From: Euwallacea fornicatus
Lineage: Eukaryota > Arthropoda > Insecta > Coleoptera > Curculionidae
Direction of reading: 5' to 3'
NCBI RefSeq assembly: GCF_040115645.1
Contig: NW_027096023.1
Location: 496,001 to 560,000 of the forward strand
Length of the DNA stretch: 64,000 bases
The notes beneath the pieces were generated by a model. That model searched no databases. It was given only the letters and a program-made list of their open reading frames with translations, and was not told the origin of the DNA. The translations under genes and the position numbers were made by a program. Below, piece after piece: positions 61,297-64,000 of this stretch; the first letter of the stretch is position 1, and the number at the start of each line of letters is the position of its first letter.

Positions 61297-64000
61297 TGCT
61301 CTTTAATATCACTTACACATTTAGTGGGATATTGTTGCGTTTTCGAGACAAAGAGTAATTTCTTTGCTCAAACTCACATATTTTGTGACATTTCAAACTT
61401 TGAAAATTCATAACTTCGACAAATGATGTTCCAATTTCGTCAGCAATGGCTCAAATGAATAAGCTCGACTTGCTCTTTAATATCACTTACACATTTAGTG
61501 GGATATTGTTGCGTTTTCGAGACAAAGAGTAATTTCTTTGCTCAAACTCACATATTTTGTGACTTTTCAAACTTTGAAAATTCATAACTTCGACAAATGA
61601 TGTTTCAATTTCGTCAGCAATGGCTCAAATGAATAAGCTCGACTTGCTGTTTAATATAACTTACACAGTTTAGTGGCATGTTGTTGCGTTTTCGAGATAA
61701 ACAGTAATTTCTTTGCTCAAACTCACATATTTTGTGACTTTTCAAATTTTGAAAATTCATAACTTCGACAAATGATGTTCAAATTTCGTCAGCAATGGCT
61801 CAAATGAATAAGCTCGACTTGCTCTTTAGTATCACTTACACATTTAGTGGGATATTGTTGCGTTTTCGAGACAAAGAGTAATTTCTTTGCTCAAACTCAC
61901 ATATTTTGTGACATTTCAAACTTTGAAAATTCATAACTTCGACAAATGATGTTCAAATTTCGTCAGCAATGGCTCAAATGAATAAGCTCGACTTGCTGTT
62001 TAATATAACTTACACAGTTTAGTGGCATGTTGTTGCGTTTTCGAGATAAACGGTAATTTCTTTGCTCAAACTCACATATTTTGTGACATTTCAAACTTTG
62101 AAAATTCATAACTTCGACAAATGATGTTCAAATTTCGTCAGCAATGGCTCAAATGAATAAGCTCGACTTGCTGTTTAATATAACTTACACAGTTTAGTGG
62201 CATGTTGTTGCGTTTTCGAGACAAACAGTAATTTCATTGCTCAAACTCACATATTTTGTGACTTTTCAAACTTTGAAAATTAATAACTTCGACAAATGAT
62301 GTTCAAATTTCGTCAGCAATGGCTCAAATGAATAAGCTCGACTTGCTGTTTAATATAACTTACACAGTTTAGTGGCATGTTGTTGCGTTTTCGAGATAAA
62401 CAGTAATTTCTTTGCTCAAACTCACATATTTTGTGACTTTTCAAACTTTGAAAATTCATAACTTCGACAAATGATGTTCAAATTTCGTCAACAATGGCTC
62501 AAATGAATAAGCTCGACTTGCTCTTTAATATCACTTACACATTTAGTGGGATATTGTTGCGTTTTCGAGACAAAGAGTAATTTCTTAGCTCAAACTCACA
62601 TATTTTGTGACTTTTCAAACTTTGAAAATTCATAACTTCGACAAATGATGTTCAAATTTCGTCAGCAATGGCTCAAATGAATTAGCTCGACTTGCTGTTT
62701 AATATCACTTACACATTTAGTGGGATATTGTTGCGTTTTCGAGACAAAGAGTAATTTCTTTGCTCAAACTCACATATTTTGTGACATTTCAAACTTTGAA
62801 AATTCATAACTTCGACAAATGATGTTCAAATTTCGTCAGCAATGGCTCAAATGAATTAGCTCGACTTGCTGTTTAATATCACTTACACATTTAGTGGGAT
62901 ATTGTTGCGTTTTCGAGATAAAGAGTAATTTCTTTGCTCAAACTCACATATTTTGTGACATTTCAAACTTTGAAAATTCATAACTTCGACAAATGATGTT
63001 TCAATTTCGTCAGCAATGGCTCAAATGAATAAGCTCGACTTGCTGTTTAATATAACTTACACAGTTTAGTGGCATGTTGTTGCGTTTTCGAGATAAAGAG
63101 TAATTTCTTTGCTCAAACTCACATATTTTGTGACTTTTCAAACTTTGAAAATTCATAACTTCGACAAATGATGTTTCAATTTCGTCAGCAATGGCTCAAA
63201 TGAATAAGCTCGACTTGCTCTTTAATATCACTTACACAGTTTAGTGGCATGTTGTTGCGTTTTCGAGACAAAGAGTAATTTCTTAGCTCAAACTCACATA
63301 TTTTGTGACTTTTCAAACTTTGAAAATTCATAACTTCGACAAATGATGTTCAAATTTCGTCAGCAATGGCTCAAATGAATAAGCTCGACTTGCCCTTTAA
63401 TATCACTTACACATTTAGTGGGATATTGTTGCGTTTTCGAGACAAAGAGTAATTTCTTTGCTCAAACTCACATATTTTGTGACATTTCAAACTTTGAAAA
63501 TTCATAACTTCGACAAATGATGTTCAAATTTCGTCAGCACTGGCTCAAATGAATAAGCTCGACTTGCTGTTTAATATAACTTACACAGTTTAGTGGCATG
63601 TTGTTGCGTTTTCGAGATAAACAGTAATTTCTTAGCTCAAACTCACATATTTTGTGACTTTTCAAACTTTGAAAATTCATAACTTCGACAAATGATGTTC
63701 AAATTTCGTCAGCAATGGCTCAAATGAATAAGCTCGACTTGCTGTTTAATATAACTTACACAGTTTAGTGGCATGTTGTTGCGTTTTCGAGATAAACAGT
63801 AATTTCTTTGCTCAAACTCACATATTTTGTGACCTTTCAAACTTTGAAAATTCATAACTTCGACAAATGATGTTCAAATTTCGTCAGCACTGGCTCAAAT
63901 GAATAAGCTCGACTTGCTGTTTAATATAACTTACACAGTTTAGTGGCATGTTGTTGCGTTTTCGAGATAAACAGTAATTTCTTTGCTCAAACTCACATAT
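61297..64000 (+). repeat. Right section, part 3, ending in an 86-bp partial monomer
   Basis: Order: N-like with GTTCCAATTT (61297), K, E with CAAATTTTG (61645), C, D (61994), E variant with GAGACAAACAG and TTTCATTGCTC (62169), E with GTCAACAATGG, A, B, R (62867), F, L/A chimera (63216: CAGTTTAG with CTTAGCTC), a K-like unit starting TGCCCTTTAAT (63391), E with CTTAGCTC (63565), E with GACCTTTC (63740), then bases 1-86 of an E-type monomer (63915-64000). The array continues past the window. Confidence 0.84.

Larger units (their letters stand above)
1..64000 (+). repeat. 174/175-bp satellite array, head to tail, 366 full monomers
   Basis: The whole window is one head-to-tail tandem repeat. Monomer starts (TGCT after CTCGACT) can be followed without a gap from base 1 to 63915. 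I count 16 monomers to 2793, 305 in the J-delimited blocks to 56055, one chimera, and 44 more to 63914. Between the J monomers at 2619 and 56056 there are 306 monomers in 53,437 bp, a mean of 174.6 bp. No copy is inverted and no foreign DNA interrupts the array. All six frames of the 174-bp monomer contain stops, so it does not code. This is the form of a centromeric or pericentromeric satellite; function is inferred from architecture only. The species and chromosome are not identifiable from the sequence. Confidence 0.98.

Noticed and set aside
1..64000. Open reading frames across consecutive 174-bp monomers (174 is divisible by 3)
   Set aside because: Forward frames stop at TAA/TGA/TAG in every monomer (for example TAA in TTTAATAT, TGA in TTTGTGAC, TAA in CATAACTT). 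The reverse frames stop at the complements of TTA and TCA. Any remaining open stretch is a short by-product of the repeat.
1..64000. CRISPR array
   Set aside because: The whole 174/175-bp unit repeats; there are no short repeats separated by unique spacers, and no cas gene.
1..64000. Known satellites: human alpha satellite (171 bp), Arabidopsis CEN180, rice CentO/maize CentC
   Set aside because: The length is near some of them, but the monomer does not match what I remember of any. A faint likeness of GTTGCG followed by an A/T-rich stretch to CentC is too short to count.
1..64000. Perfect CENP-B box
   Set aside because: No CGGG was found on the forward strand and no CCCG for the reverse orientation; only the one-mismatch version exists.
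1..64000. Telomeric repeats, rDNA, tRNA or transposon fragments
   Set aside because: No TTAGGG/TTTAGGG runs, no sequence outside the satellite, and no long terminal repeats or target-site duplications.

Overview
The window is one uninterrupted array of a tandem satellite repeat. It holds 366 complete monomers plus an 86-bp partial copy at the right edge, all in the same orientation. There is no gene, RNA gene, transposon or unique sequence anywhere in it. The monomer is 174 or 175 bp and about 33% GC (57 of 175 bases in the first copy). That length, the AT-richness, the purity and the multi-monomer higher-order repeats (HORs) suggest centromeric or pericentromeric heterochromatin of a eukaryote. 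I favour a plant from the general look of the monomer, but the sequence does not settle this. I do not recognise it as human alpha satellite, mouse minor satellite, Arabidopsis CEN180 or rice CentO/maize CentC.

Monomer phase used throughout: each monomer starts at the TGCT after CTCGACT. Diagnostic variants give a letter code. 174-bp class (ACATTTAGTGGGATATTG): A (CTCTTTAATATC, CTTAGCTC, GACTTTTC, ending GAATTAGCTC); G (as A, ending GAATAAGCTC); B (CTGTTTAATATC, GACATTTC); C (CTCTTTAGTATC, usually GTCAACAATGG); K (CTCTTTAATATC, CTTTGCTC); R (as B but GATAAAGAG); T (TTCGACACAAAG). 175-bp class (ACAGTTTAGTGGCATG): D (AAACGGTAA, GACATTTC); E (AAACAGTAA, GACTTTTC); F (AAAGAGTAA, often GTTTCAATTT); H (E with GTTTCAATTT and GCAATGTCTC); I (CTCTTTAATATAAC, GACATTTC); J (TTACAAAG and GCGGTTTCGAGACAAAG); L (CTCTTTAATATC with CAGTTTAG, GATAAAGAG); M (GGCATGATG, usually TAATATCT); N (CTCTTTAATATC, CAGTTTAG, GAGACAAAG); P (CAAAATTTG); Q (TTAATGTAAC); S (CCTTAATATT, CGGTTTAGTTGC).

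Layout: 1-2793 is the left part, with old divergent monomers (R, S). From 2794 to 56055 the rare J monomer, nearly always preceded by I, divides the array into 17 HOR blocks of 8 to 39 monomers. The recurring core block is 13 monomers (2,268 bp), seen at 25851-28118, 28119-30386 and 45755-48022; the other blocks combine core modules with insertions, deletions and duplications. 56231-64000 has no J and again carries divergent monomers (S, R, T), like the left end. Large duplications with offsets of 4.37, 5.94, 6.29, 6.47, 7.69, 18.16, 19.90 and 52.03 kb, plus chimeric monomers, show turnover by unequal exchange or gene conversion always in register with the monomer.

Two properties may matter for centromere function. 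Each monomer has a cluster of short dyads, including a 17-bp odd palindrome. The D-type monomers carry a site matching the mammalian CENP-B box consensus at 8 of its 9 fixed bases, recurring at HOR-scale spacing. All coordinates come from reading by eye; identities were not computed.
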